Notes under the pieces: model-generated
What the model saw: the letters and a program-made list of their open reading frames with translations, nothing else
Database searches by the model: none
Told to the model about the DNA's origin: nothing
Source: a virus
Direction: 5' to 3' (one strand)
Length of the DNA: 57,252 nucleotides
IMG/VR virus record: IMGVR_UViG_3300025128_000041
Coordinates: 1-57,252 of that record
Shown: positions 1 to 8,114 of the stretch, one piece after another
Numbering within the stretch: the stretch's first letter is position 1
Layout of the letters: every line of letters begins with the position of its first letter
Translations under genes and position numbers: made by a program

Positions 1-235
1 TATCATTAAAGTTTTCTAAAATATCAAACACAGGCCAATAACTCTTAAGGTGTTTAAACGTTATAACAACCTTATCGTCATTCCACGCTCTTCTTGCATA
101 CGGGCATGGAGACATCCCGTTATAACGGTCATCAGGCTCTTCCAGCCAATTAAAAGACCACTCTCTGATCTCCTTACGAATAGTATATTCTCGTATACTA
201 TTAGTTTTATTGGCTAAATATTCTAGCTTTGCCAT
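1..235 (-). CDS. 5' part of hypothetical late gene, cut by window edge
   Basis: This is the first 78 or so codons of a protein that begins MAKLEYLANKT and runs off base 1. The same gene is complete at 56199-56828. The first 125 bases are identical between the copies. The remaining stretch has about nine substitutions, several at third codon positions. The duplication is best explained by the contig ends being the same locus from two variants. Function is unknown. Confidence 0.7.
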   Translation of the reverse strand, partial: MAKLEYLANKTNSIREYTIRKEIREWSFNWLEEPDDRYNGMSPCPYARRAWNDDKVVITFKHLKSYWPVFDILENFND

Positions 236-350
236 AGCCTTAATATCATGTAGCTAATTTTGCTAGCCGTTCTTTCTAAAGTATTGAGTTCGAGCTGCGC
301 CGCTACCACGAGCAATTGTTTTAGGCTCACCTACTAAGCTGCCACCACTC
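1..350. repeat. Left copy of imperfect terminal redundancy
   Basis: Bases 1-240 align to 56594-56833 and bases 268-350 align to 57170-57252. The left copy has only about 27 bases between the blocks, where the right copy has about 336 holding a 120-codon gene. This marks the contig ends as one genomic locus, implying a circular map, with a gene presence/absence variant. A true divergent tandem duplication is the alternative. Confidence 0.85.
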
Positions 351-487
351 ATCTTCTGTATTTCTTCCTGCTCAGATATAGCAATAGCCATAGCTTGTTT
401 AGGATTAGTAACCTTATCTCCTGAACCGGATTTAAGGTCACCGCTTCTAAACTCCTTCATAACTTTTTTAATCTTCTTTCCAGCCAT
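263..487 (-). CDS. Small basic late protein, unknown function
   Basis: The 74-residue product is rich in Lys, Gly and Ser (start MAGKKIKKVMKEF) and ends with a conserved-looking tail GEPKTIARGSGAARTQYFRKNG-like in charge, without a membrane segment. Its last 29 residues are encoded again at 57165-57252 with the same amino acids. Its start codon overlaps the stop of the gene at 487-723, suggesting translational coupling in the late operon after the capsid genes. No function can be assigned. Confidence 0.7.
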   Translation of the reverse strand: MAGKKIKKVMKEFRSGDLKSGSGDKVTNPKQAMAIAISEQEEIQKMSGGSLVGEPKTIARGSGAARTQYFRKNG

Positions 488-723
488 TACACCGCCTTTT
501 TCAACGAGCCTTGCAGCTCCTTGCCTAGTTTTTTGATTGTCTGCTCCGACATATTAAGAAAATGTTCTAATGGCATTTTGTGCGCTATTGGTATAACGCT
601 TTTTGTTTCAAGTATTACTACATCCACATCCTGATCCAGCGATATAACTATATTGCAAGGATCGGCAGGATCAGTAAGACAAAACAAAACCGCGACCATT
701 TTTTCATCAAATTCACTAAGCAT
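487..723 (-). CDS. Hypothetical late protein (78 aa)
   Basis: I do not recognise this 78-residue product. It has a hydrophobic beta-rich first half (MVAVLFCLTDPADPCNIVISL) and a C-terminal amphipathic helix (HFLNMSEQTIKKLGKEL). It overlaps the genes on both sides by a few bases, so it is translated with the capsid-proximal cluster. A virion or assembly role is plausible from position only. Confidence 0.65.
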   Translation of the reverse strand: MLSEFDEKMVAVLFCLTDPADPCNIVISLDQDVDVVILETKSVIPIAHKMPLEHFLNMSEQTIKKLGKELQGSLKKAV

Positions 724-1124
724 TATCCAAACCTTTTCGCAACCTGCATTACAACAACGTAAACGTCACCGCTAGAGTGACCTGTTGTAGTAAACTGCAC
801 ATCGCCTGTAGTTCCAGAGGACAATGGATCTGGTAATCCAAACTCAGAAAAATCTAACGTATCAGTCCAATCAGCAGCTAATTGCCACGCAAGGTCATCA
901 GTAGAAGCGTCAAATAATATCTTTAAGCCCATACCAATGGTTTGATAATAGATTTTTTGTATAACAACAGACGAGCAAGATGCACCCGTAATACTTGGCG
1001 TTAGGGCAGAAACATCTATTTTAGTTACTGCGCTTTCACCCGTTCCATCACTGACATTAATAAACTTAAAGATGGCTGTTTTAGGGCCATCTTGAATAGT
1101 TTGGGTTGATACCGCATCAGCCAT
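723..1124 (-). CDS. Putative minor structural protein (133 aa)
   Basis: The 133-residue protein is rich in Thr, Ser and Asp with alternating beta-type stretches and no membrane segment, typical of virion surface or connector proteins. It lies just downstream of the capsid and a similar 206-residue protein. No catalytic motif is visible. It may be a head decoration or completion protein. The family was not recognised. Confidence 0.65.
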   Translation of the reverse strand: MADAVSTQTIQDGPKTAIFKFINVSDGTGESAVTKIDVSALTPSITGASCSSVVIQKIYYQTIGMGLKILFDASTDDLAWQLAADWTDTLDFSEFGLPDPLSSGTTGDVQFTTTGHSSGDVYVVVMQVAKRFG

Positions 1125-1134
1125 AAATTACTCC

Positions 1135-1755
1135 CTACGATGCTACGTCGTAGCCAGTGATCTCAATCAGGAAACGTCCTGCTGTATATGCAGCATGACC
1201 TGTGCCTTGACCTACCAAGTATAAATACTGATCAGCAGCTATAGTTCCACCAGCAACCATAGTTCCTGCGGAAGCAGCACCGGCATTAATAATCTGAGTT
1301 TCTGTTAAATCACCAATGGCTGTGTCATTAACACCTGTGCCTTCAGTAGCAGAATACAAATCTATATCCGTACCACCACCAGCAGGTGTTTCGGTGCAAG
1401 TCATAGTCACACCAAATACAACGCCTTGGTTAGCCGTGGTTACTCGGCCAATAAATGCAACTCCATCACCATCTTTACCAATGATGTCGCCAGCAGTTCC
1501 ACCATCTCGCAAATCAGTAAGATCAATCATTATGGTTGTCTTAACAATATTTACATTAGTGTCAACGTCACTCTTTAAGCGATTAACTTGAGTTACATAA
1601 ACAGCAGCGGTGCCTTCAATACCAGCATCTGAAGTGGCTTCAGTAGCCATCTTGTCACCACTAGTAACTGTAATAGCGCCCGTGGTTGCATTTTTAGAAA
1701 TTTGTTGATACCCATTTTCCGAACGGACTGGGCCATTAAACGTAGTCTTAGCCAT
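1135..1755 (-). CDS. Putative capsid-associated structural protein (206 aa)
   Basis: The 206-residue product is dominated by Thr, Gly and Ala beta-strand-like segments and starts MAKTTFNGPVRSENGY. It sits immediately downstream of the major capsid gene. Composition and place fit a head decoration or stabilisation protein. A good Shine-Dalgarno (AGGAGAC on the minus strand) lies upstream of the ATG. No enzyme motif is visible, so function is inferred from context alone. Confidence 0.7.
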   Translation of the reverse strand: MAKTTFNGPVRSENGYQQISKNATTGAITVTSGDKMATEATSDAGIEGTAAVYVTQVNRLKSDVDTNVNIVKTTIMIDLTDLRDGGTAGDIIGKDGDGVAFIGRVTTANQGVVFGVTMTCTETPAGGGTDIDLYSATEGTGVNDTAIGDLTETQIINAGAASAGTMVAGGTIAADQYLYLVGQGTGHAAYTAGRFLIEITGYDVAS

Positions 1756-1837
1756 GTGTGTCTCCTGTCGTGGCTAGTGTCTGTTGATTATACAACAGTC
1801 AGGAAAGAAAAGGGGGCGCAAAGCACCCCCCAATCCG

Positions 1838-2776
1838 TTAGCTCGATCCGGGTGATCCAAAGATTCCTAGTGGATCAGATACGCCGAAACTATAACGCTC
1901 TCGCGCCTTGTATCGAACATTACCTGTATCGAAATCACCGTCCATCGAATTCTCCAAAGCAGCTCTCTCAAAGTGCTTCATACCGTTAGGTATGTCTGTA
2001 ATCAGATACCATGAGTTAGTATCAGTCAAATAGTGATTGACTGAGTAGCCTTCTGGAATAGTTCCATTGGAACGAATTGCGTTGATGTCGTTATCCGCTG
2101 TCGCAGGTCTACCCTCCGATTGCAGAATACGAGTCGCCACAAACATATTGTTTGGGGGAACAATCAACTTTCTAGGACGAGCTGCGATCAATAGACCTCG
2201 CTCATCTTTCCAACCAGCAATAGTAATAACCGCTGCTTCGAGGGACGTTTCATTCAAGTCAGTTCCAGTGGCAGGACGATTATTGTTCTTGCCTCCGTCA
2301 ACTGTTGGGTGACCGTCACCGCCAGTTACACCATCACCAGACGCTGTGAAAAGGTTAACCCCATCACCTGACTGATATGAATTAGTGAAACCGTTGTTAA
2401 GCGGATTAGCAGCTTTGACTTGCTTAGTGTAAGCCATTGCTCTTGCTAATGCTTTGGTATAACGAGCAGACAGTGAGTCATAGAGGTTATCCTCCATAGC
2501 TTCTTCTGTAATTGCGAAACCCATTCCAATGGTTTCGTGATTATACCTAGCAGTGAAAGACTCTTGCGCAGTATCGTAACTGATAGCTGAACCTTCGTCT
2601 TTAACTGGTGCCGCAGCAAATCCACTCAACTTAACCTCTTCCTCGAATGAACGATCTGAAGATTCAGTCTCATAAATTTCTGCGTGTTCGTCTTCGTACT
2701 TATTGTACTCCAAGCCAAAAAGGGCATTAAGTCCCGGCAGGAGTTCCTTAAGCATTTGCGCTCTTGAAATAGCCAT
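1838..2776 (-). CDS. Major capsid protein
   Basis: The 312-residue protein (start MAISRAQMLKELLPGLNALF) has the profile of a phage major capsid protein. It shows an early acidic, extended region, a domain able to host the E-loop near residues 45-75, and a P-domain-like segment (EEAMEDNLYDSLSARYTKALARAMAYTKQ, residues about 92-120). A C-terminal receptor-like stretch (YSFGVSDPLGIFGSPG) follows. Size and position after portal, scaffold and accessory genes match an HK97-fold capsid shell subunit. It would assemble around the scaffold encoded at 3879-4814. Family assignment is by pattern and gene order. Confidence 0.88.
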   Translation of the reverse strand: MAISRAQMLKELLPGLNALFGLEYNKYEDEHAEIYETESSDRSFEEEVKLSGFAAAPVKDEGSAISYDTAQESFTARYNHETIGMGFAITEEAMEDNLYDSLSARYTKALARAMAYTKQVKAANPLNNGFTNSYQSGDGVNLFTASGDGVTGGDGHPTVDGGKNNNRPATGTDLNETSLEAAVITIAGWKDERGLLIAARPRKLIVPPNNMFVATRILQSEGRPATADNDINAIRSNGTIPEGYSVNHYLTDTNSWYLITDIPNGMKHFERAALENSMDGDFDTGNVRYKARERYSFGVSDPLGIFGSPGSS

Positions 2777-2789
2777 TCTCTAATCTCCC

Positions 2790-3368
2790 TTAAACGCCAG
2801 TCGTATTAACGTACTGGTGACCAACATTGAATTTCATAATGACATCTGTATAGGTGTCATTGACTGCACTATTCGGGCCTGTCCAAAAATCATAGATTCT
2901 CAGCGGTAGCGTGTTAGTAGTTGCTACGGTGCTTCCGTCTACAGCATTCTTGCTTCGACCAATAGATGTTGAACCCGCTGTTTGTACTACAGCGAAGTTA
3001 GCGCCAATTGCTGTTTGGGCAATTGCTGCATCACTTTGCATTACAAATACAACATTAGGATCAGTAACGATATATGCCTCTGCATCGCTAGCAACCGTTG
3101 AAGCGGGCCACTGTTGATTAAAAGTCATTTGGTTAGTGCTTGGGTCTGTGTATTTACATCCCAAGAATATGCCGATAGGAGTTAAGGTTGTTGTGCCAGT
3201 ATCTTTCTCGACAGTACCAGCGGCAACTAACTTAACGAAATCGCCATAAAAAATAGCAGTAGCATAACCACTAGCTATCTTGATGTGCTGAACCTTGCCA
3301 TTAAACGAGCCACTTGCGCTCGTAGTGTTGACTGGTCTAGCACCTGAAGGGGCTGCTGTTGTAGCCAT
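2790..3368 (-). CDS. Putative head decoration protein (192 aa)
   Basis: The 192-residue product is Thr/Ala/Val-rich with many short beta-type segments (for example YGDFVKLVAAGTVEKDTGTTT). It sits directly upstream of the major capsid gene in the transcription order. Small beta-rich proteins beside the capsid gene are commonly decoration or cement proteins. No membrane or enzymatic motif is seen. The role is inferred. Confidence 0.65.
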   Translation of the reverse strand: MATTAAPSGARPVNTTSASGSFNGKVQHIKIASGYATAIFYGDFVKLVAAGTVEKDTGTTTLTPIGIFLGCKYTDPSTNQMTFNQQWPASTVASDAEAYIVTDPNVVFVMQSDAAIAQTAIGANFAVVQTAGSTSIGRSKNAVDGSTVATTNTLPLRIYDFWTGPNSAVNDTYTDVIMKFNVGHQYVNTTGV

Positions 3369-3404
3369 TAGATGTTACCTCGTTCAAACAATTTAATGCG
3401 GTTA

Positions 3405-3866
3405 CTAAGAACCACGGCCAAACGTAACACGAGTGTTTCGATCCGGTTTCAGCAAAGGCATCCGTGGATCGTTTTCTTTCATGTACGAGTTATCAACGCT
3501 CTGCATTTGTTGAGATGCTACATTTTCGTAATAACGCTGACGAGCTTCCGCAACTTCATCTGGAGCTTTACACAATAGCAATCCTCCAATTTCAACACAT
3601 CCGGGGAATCGAGATTCATGGTCTGGTATGATCTCTAACTCTGGATGGTCTTCCAACTTACAAGGTTCCCAGCCTTCTCTAAAACGCATTGATACATTAG
3701 TAGCATCACTTTGTCCCGTCATGGCAGTTCGGATATACCGAAACGTCCATCCCGGTTGAGGGGTAGGGTCAGGTAGTATTGGTGGAGGTGACCATTGCTC
3801 CATTCGCGCATTCTTATCACGCGACTCTAGTTCCCTTGGCGATCTTTCTTGAGTATCGTCTTCCAT
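3405..3866 (-). CDS. Hypothetical head-region protein (153 aa)
   Basis: The 153-residue hydrophilic protein has a Pro-rich N-terminal part (SPPPILPDPTPQPGW) and a single CxxxGGLLLC-like segment near residues 90-100. The C-terminus is charged. It lies between the scaffold and the putative decoration genes. I recall similar proteins next to capsid genes of uncultured marine phages but know no function. A packaged or assembly role is possible. Confidence 0.6.
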   Translation of the reverse strand: MEDDTQERSPRELESRDKNARMEQWSPPPILPDPTPQPGWTFRYIRTAMTGQSDATNVSMRFREGWEPCKLEDHPELEIIPDHESRFPGCVEIGGLLLCKAPDEVAEARQRYYENVASQQMQSVDNSYMKENDPRMPLLKPDRNTRVTFGRGS

Positions 3867-3878
3867 TAGCTAATCTCC

Positions 3879-4814
3879 TTATAATTGTGCTGCATATTGT
3901 TCATTGGTAATCCCAAGCCGTTTCGCTAACTGTACTTGCGTTTCAGATAACTTAACTTTGCGGGACTTCCTACCTGCTCGTTGAGCGGGTGCAACAACGG
4001 TGGATGTTCTTCTTTGTGTTGATTCAGACTGTTCTCTTTCAACCCCGAAGGCTTTTGGAAAACTCTCTCGAAGCGTTTTATCAATGGCTGAAAAGTATTC
4101 AGGAGAGTTTCTAACTATCCCTCTATGACCTAACATCTCATCTAAACCGTAAGCAAAACCTGTTAAGGCTTCATTTCCGGGCGCTCCAAACCAAGGGTTT
4201 TTTTGCAACCACGAAACCAGATTGGGGTCCATAGGTTGCTGTTGCGGCGCTGTCGCCGTTTGTTGTTGAGGTATCTGCTGTTCAGGCACACTCTGTTCTG
4301 GATTTACTTGAGGCTGATAGTTCTGTATATACGTTCTATCTGCCTGTATTTTTGCCATCTGCTCTTGAGCAGCAACCATCGCATCCGTATCACCTTCTTC
4401 GTGAGCTTGCTTATACGCACGCTTCGCGGTTTCTAATTCAGCTTCGGTTCGCGTCTGCACACTCTGTAGTAATGCTTGCTCGCTCCTGCCAACTAAACCT
4501 TGTAGGTGATCGTTGTGTTGTTTCTGCTGCTGTGCAAATTGAATTGCCTCATCACGCATACGCTGGGCTTCTTCTTTCTCCCTGCGTTGTTGATGGTATT
4601 CATACTTAAGACGATTAGTTCTTTTCTTAACGTTCTCATCCATGTCATCTATTTCGTCATCAAGACGAAACGGTTCGGATTGAGTTCTTAATTCTTTCTG
4701 ATCTTCAGCCGGACGATCATCAACTACCTCAACTTCTATCTCTTCGATTTCTTGAGGAACAAGATCTAATTCAGATTGAGGCTCTATAGGTTCTGGAAAT
4801 GATAATTCAGACAC
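3879..4814 (-). CDS. Scaffolding protein
   Basis: The 311-residue protein is highly charged and Gln/Glu-rich. An acidic N-terminal 60 residues is followed by a long predicted coiled coil (about 60-170). A Gln/Pro-rich linker and a basic C-terminal segment (AGRKSRKVKLSETQVQLAKRL) come next. Acidic coiled coil plus basic capsid-binding tail, located between portal and major capsid genes, is the usual layout of podovirus scaffolds. It would template procapsid assembly and leave before DNA packaging. The start overlaps the stop of the GroES-like gene. Confidence 0.8.
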   Translation of the reverse strand: MSELSFPEPIEPQSELDLVPQEIEEIEVEVVDDRPAEDQKELRTQSEPFRLDDEIDDMDENVKKRTNRLKYEYHQQRREKEEAQRMRDEAIQFAQQQKQHNDHLQGLVGRSEQALLQSVQTRTEAELETAKRAYKQAHEEGDTDAMVAAQEQMAKIQADRTYIQNYQPQVNPEQSVPEQQIPQQQTATAPQQQPMDPNLVSWLQKNPWFGAPGNEALTGFAYGLDEMLGHRGIVRNSPEYFSAIDKTLRESFPKAFGVEREQSESTQRRTSTVVAPAQRAGRKSRKVKLSETQVQLAKRLGITNEQYAAQL

Positions 4815-5199
4815 GCCTTATCCCCCTTGGATCTTCGACAACAGCTTCCACTGTGTCATCGTTAATGATACGAAACTCTTTGCCATGTATGCTTATCCGT
4901 GTTCCGCTATAAGATCGCATTAGGATAAAGTCGCCTTCTTTGCACCACGGGCCGCTTGGAAAACGTTTCTTATCCTGATAACAGTCTGGCCCCAACTTAA
5001 GAACAAACCCAACGATTGTGGCTGTTTCCTCAATCTCGATAGTCTGTCTTGCTTTAAGTATTCCGCCATCTGTTTTCTCTTCGCTTTCAGGTATACCAAT
5101 TAATATATGATACCCTGATGGTTCTGGTAGTTGTTTCGCCTTTTCTGCTTCAGACGATTCTTCTACCGCTTGTATTGTAGTTTCTGCTACTACGTCCAT
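4807..5199 (-). CDS. GroES-like co-chaperonin
   Basis: The product of about 130 residues resembles the GroES fold over its last 100. An opening strand (GYHILIGIPE) leads to a mobile-loop-like DGGILKA, matching the GGIVL of GroES. It continues with a barrel segment (TATIVGFVLKLGPDCY), a basic turn, then EGDFILMRSYSGTRI and a closing DDTVEAVVED, like the GroES C-terminus. Such phage proteins (for example T4 gp31 in role) partner host GroEL to fold the capsid protein. Its position between portal and scaffold fits that. An ATG with AAGGG upstream is preferred to the longer GTG start at 5220. Confidence 0.75.
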   Translation of the reverse strand: MDVVAETTIQAVEESSEAEKAKQLPEPSGYHILIGIPESEEKTDGGILKARQTIEIEETATIVGFVLKLGPDCYQDKKRFPSGPWCKEGDFILMRSYSGTRISIHGKEFRIINDDTVEAVVEDPRGIRRV

Positions 5200-5256
5200 C
5201 TGCTTACCCTTATACACCACTTAAAAGGAAGTGGTTAACCTTCGCACCCTGTAGTG

Positions 5257-5460
5257 CTAAATCTCAGTAAACGTTTTTTCGGCTACCTCCGTTATTTCAC
5301 GTTTTGCCATTTGTAAACCTTCTATCTGCCCCCTAACAACTTTATATTGCTCCATCGTTTCGATGCTTCCTGCAATTAAGGTTTCCGTTAGGCGAACTTC
5401 AGCCTCGTTTAAACGCGACAATATCAAATCTATAAACTGCGGGTCAACAAAATCTGCCAT
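5257..5460 (-). CDS. Small portal-linked hypothetical protein (67 aa)
   Basis: This 67-residue, mostly helical, charged protein (MADFVDPQFIDLILSRLNEAE) starts exactly at the stop codon of the portal gene, implying coupled translation. GTTTAAAC at 5407 encodes its Arg-Leu-Asn. No enzyme or membrane feature is seen. It may assist portal or head assembly. Confidence 0.65.
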   Translation of the reverse strand: MADFVDPQFIDLILSRLNEAEVRLTETLIAGSIETMEQYKVVRGQIEGLQMAKREITEVAEKTFTEI

Positions 5461-8081
5461 TATCTTACGGGCTTCTTAGGGTTTGTTATCTGTTCGGCTA
5501 TCTTTCTACCAAGCTCTGCGCCAGCTTTTTTCTCGTCTGATGCAATCTTTGCTTCGCTCATTGCGTTTTTCAATAGTGAATCAGCAATGCGTGTACCTAT
5601 CTCAACACCCCTTGCTCTTTGATTTTCACTAAGTTCTTTTTCACTAGCCATGCGGTCTAGCGCAGAATCTATTGCGCTTGCTCCAAGCTTGATCCCAGTT
5701 AACTTTTCATTAGCCTCTAACTTACGTTGTTCAATTTCAGCACGCATTTCGGCTTTACGCATATCGGCTTCAATCTTACGTTGCTCATTAGCAGTACGCT
5801 CTGCCTCGTTCTGAGCTTTTGCCGTAGCCGCTTGTTCATTAATCTGAAGTTCTTTCTGCTTAAGCTGCAAGATTGGATCTGCTGCTTGCTCTTGAGCTTG
5901 CTGCTCCTGTACTTCCATTTGATCTTTCTGAAGCAATTGAGCTGCTGCTTCTGCAACCAGTGATGCAAGCTTTGCTTCGACCTCTGGCGGTAGCTCCATA
6001 TCTTCTGGAGGAAGATCCATGCCAAGCTCTTTTTGTATTTCCTGTCGGTACTGGAATGCCAGATGCTCTGCAATATGAGCAGACATTTGCGCTTGTATTG
6101 CTTCTTGATTTGGCGCTTGTCCAAGTAGCTCTAACATCTTTGGATCTTGCATCATAGACATATGCGTTTGTATATGAGCCTCGTGATCCTGATAAGCAAA
6201 CGCCTTTATCGGCTCACCATTAATAAGATCCATGTTTTCGCTAACTGGATCTTTAGGCTTCAAGTCATCCTTGTCAGGTACAATGTTTTCAGGATCTCTT
6301 ATGCCCAACGCTTCAAGCATTTGCCTATGCAATACAGGCAAGTCGTATAGTTGTGGTGCTTGCTGGGATAACTGAAGAGCTGACTGATACTGCATAATCC
6401 TTTGCGACATTGTTGCGGCATTAGGATTAGATACAGGTATTACATCAACACGGCCATCAAAGTCTTTTGTAATATCATCACGTTCGCCATAAGGCTGATA
6501 CGGATATTCAGTAGGGCCGAAGTCCTCAACAATGGTAACTAACAGCTTTAGTTCGTCCTTCATTGCTGCGTGAAGTCTGGCTTGTATTGCCGACATCACT
6601 TTCATATTTCTTTCAATCAACGCAAGCGTTGTGCCTACTGGAGCCTGATTTGACATATCCGCAGCTTTAATATCTGCCATAGATGCAAATCGTCTGGACT
6701 CTTCAGTGATTGTATTAAGTAGTTGATACAGGGTGCCGCTTGGTTCTTTGTATGGAAGGAAAGATATATTCTCTTTAATCGTTCCTCCGGGTACATCCAC
6801 ATCCCTAAATTCTCCGGGCATGATTGGCGTATCGTCAGCCTTGATCCTCATACCTCTTGCCTTTAACCCGCCCGGAAGGTTAGACAATGTTCCAGCATCT
6901 ACCAACTGCCGTAGTATAGATGTAGCAGATTTAACAAGGCCACCAATTAGATGAACCAGCCCCAGACCATAAAAGCCAAGGCCGGGGATATATTCATAAT
7001 GGACAAAATGATCTCTACGCATTTTATGCGGATCATCTTCATAATAGTTTCTTCTGATCGACAACACTGTAGACGAGCCTTTGTCGATAGTAACAACATA
7101 CGGAACTGCAATACCTGTCGGCTCTCCATCTTGTTCATCGGGGAAATCCTCAAGATCTAGCTCGACCTGAACCTCCAATAACGTATGAACGCTTTCTCCA
7201 GAAAGATAACCACTACCAATTCCTGTGCCTACAGTTTCTCCAGTGATCTCTCCGTACTTGCTTTTAATGGGATCAATTTCATTATCAGGTGAGTTTAGTT
7301 CTACATCACGATACAGGCCGCTTACCTGTAGTTTACGAATCTCATTGCTAGTCTTACGCATCAAATGCGTCATGCGGTTTGTTGTTTTAAGATCTGTTGC
7401 GCCGTTGTATACCACCATGTCTTCAGCCGGAACAAACATTGAACATGGCCTACCCATGCTGGGATCATAATAAACTTTCTTGAAAGCACTACCCGCAAGC
7501 GGTAAGGAAAACAACATCCTTTCTGTTTCGCTGCGATACTCAGCCATCTTTTCTACAATGAGATAGTTCATGTAGTTCTGTATACGGCCAGCTTGCTTTT
7601 GAATCTCGTCTGTCGCTTCGCCAATAATCTTAGTACGGGCTGGGCCAGACGCAGGGAATATTTCTGAAATTGCCTGTGATTGAAATCGGATAACGGATTC
7701 GGCTAGCAAAGGATGGTGTACACCGCAAGCTCCCGGCCACGGCTCTGTACGATCTTCGATCTTTAAACCAAGAAGGTCTAAGCCCTCCATATAGGTTTCT
7801 TCCCATTCTCTTCGGGAAGCCTTGTCATCCTCATAAGCAGAGATTAGCTCAGAGCCAATAGCGCCAAGCTCAACCTCATCAATATACTCTGCTAGGTTAG
7901 AGTCAAACTCTACTGGTAGATCTTCTGCGCTAGGATCGAAATCAATAATGACCCCACCATCGTCAGTCTCCACTGAAACCGAATCGGGGTTTTCAATTTC
8001 AACAACAAGCTCTGGCGCTTCCTGTAAACGATTTTGAATATCCGCAACCTGTAGCGGATCAAGCGATTTATCTACGGCCAT
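5460..8081 (-). CDS. Portal protein (P22-type, large)
   Basis: The 873-residue protein has the layout of large podovirus portals. An acidic N-terminus leads to the core (SRREWEETYMEGLDLLGLKIEDRTEPWPGA) and a wing/stem region with LPLAGSAFKKVYYDP. A membrane-free central helix follows, then a C-terminal helical, Gln/Lys/Glu-rich barrel (residues about 690-873) like the long P22 barrel. It lies directly after the large terminase gene. It would form the dodecameric DNA channel at one capsid vertex, the docking point for terminase and tail adaptors. The RBS is upstream of ATG at 8081. Confidence 0.9.
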   Translation of the reverse strand: MAVDKSLDPLQVADIQNRLQEAPELVVEIENPDSVSVETDDGGVIIDFDPSAEDLPVEFDSNLAEYIDEVELGAIGSELISAYEDDKASRREWEETYMEGLDLLGLKIEDRTEPWPGACGVHHPLLAESVIRFQSQAISEIFPASGPARTKIIGEATDEIQKQAGRIQNYMNYLIVEKMAEYRSETERMLFSLPLAGSAFKKVYYDPSMGRPCSMFVPAEDMVVYNGATDLKTTNRMTHLMRKTSNEIRKLQVSGLYRDVELNSPDNEIDPIKSKYGEITGETVGTGIGSGYLSGESVHTLLEVQVELDLEDFPDEQDGEPTGIAVPYVVTIDKGSSTVLSIRRNYYEDDPHKMRRDHFVHYEYIPGLGFYGLGLVHLIGGLVKSATSILRQLVDAGTLSNLPGGLKARGMRIKADDTPIMPGEFRDVDVPGGTIKENISFLPYKEPSGTLYQLLNTITEESRRFASMADIKAADMSNQAPVGTTLALIERNMKVMSAIQARLHAAMKDELKLLVTIVEDFGPTEYPYQPYGERDDITKDFDGRVDVIPVSNPNAATMSQRIMQYQSALQLSQQAPQLYDLPVLHRQMLEALGIRDPENIVPDKDDLKPKDPVSENMDLINGEPIKAFAYQDHEAHIQTHMSMMQDPKMLELLGQAPNQEAIQAQMSAHIAEHLAFQYRQEIQKELGMDLPPEDMELPPEVEAKLASLVAEAAAQLLQKDQMEVQEQQAQEQAADPILQLKQKELQINEQAATAKAQNEAERTANEQRKIEADMRKAEMRAEIEQRKLEANEKLTGIKLGASAIDSALDRMASEKELSENQRARGVEIGTRIADSLLKNAMSEAKIASDEKKAGAELGRKIAEQITNPKKPVR

Positions 8082-8114
8082 AAATAACCTCGTGTTTTAC
8101 AGAGTTTAAACGCC

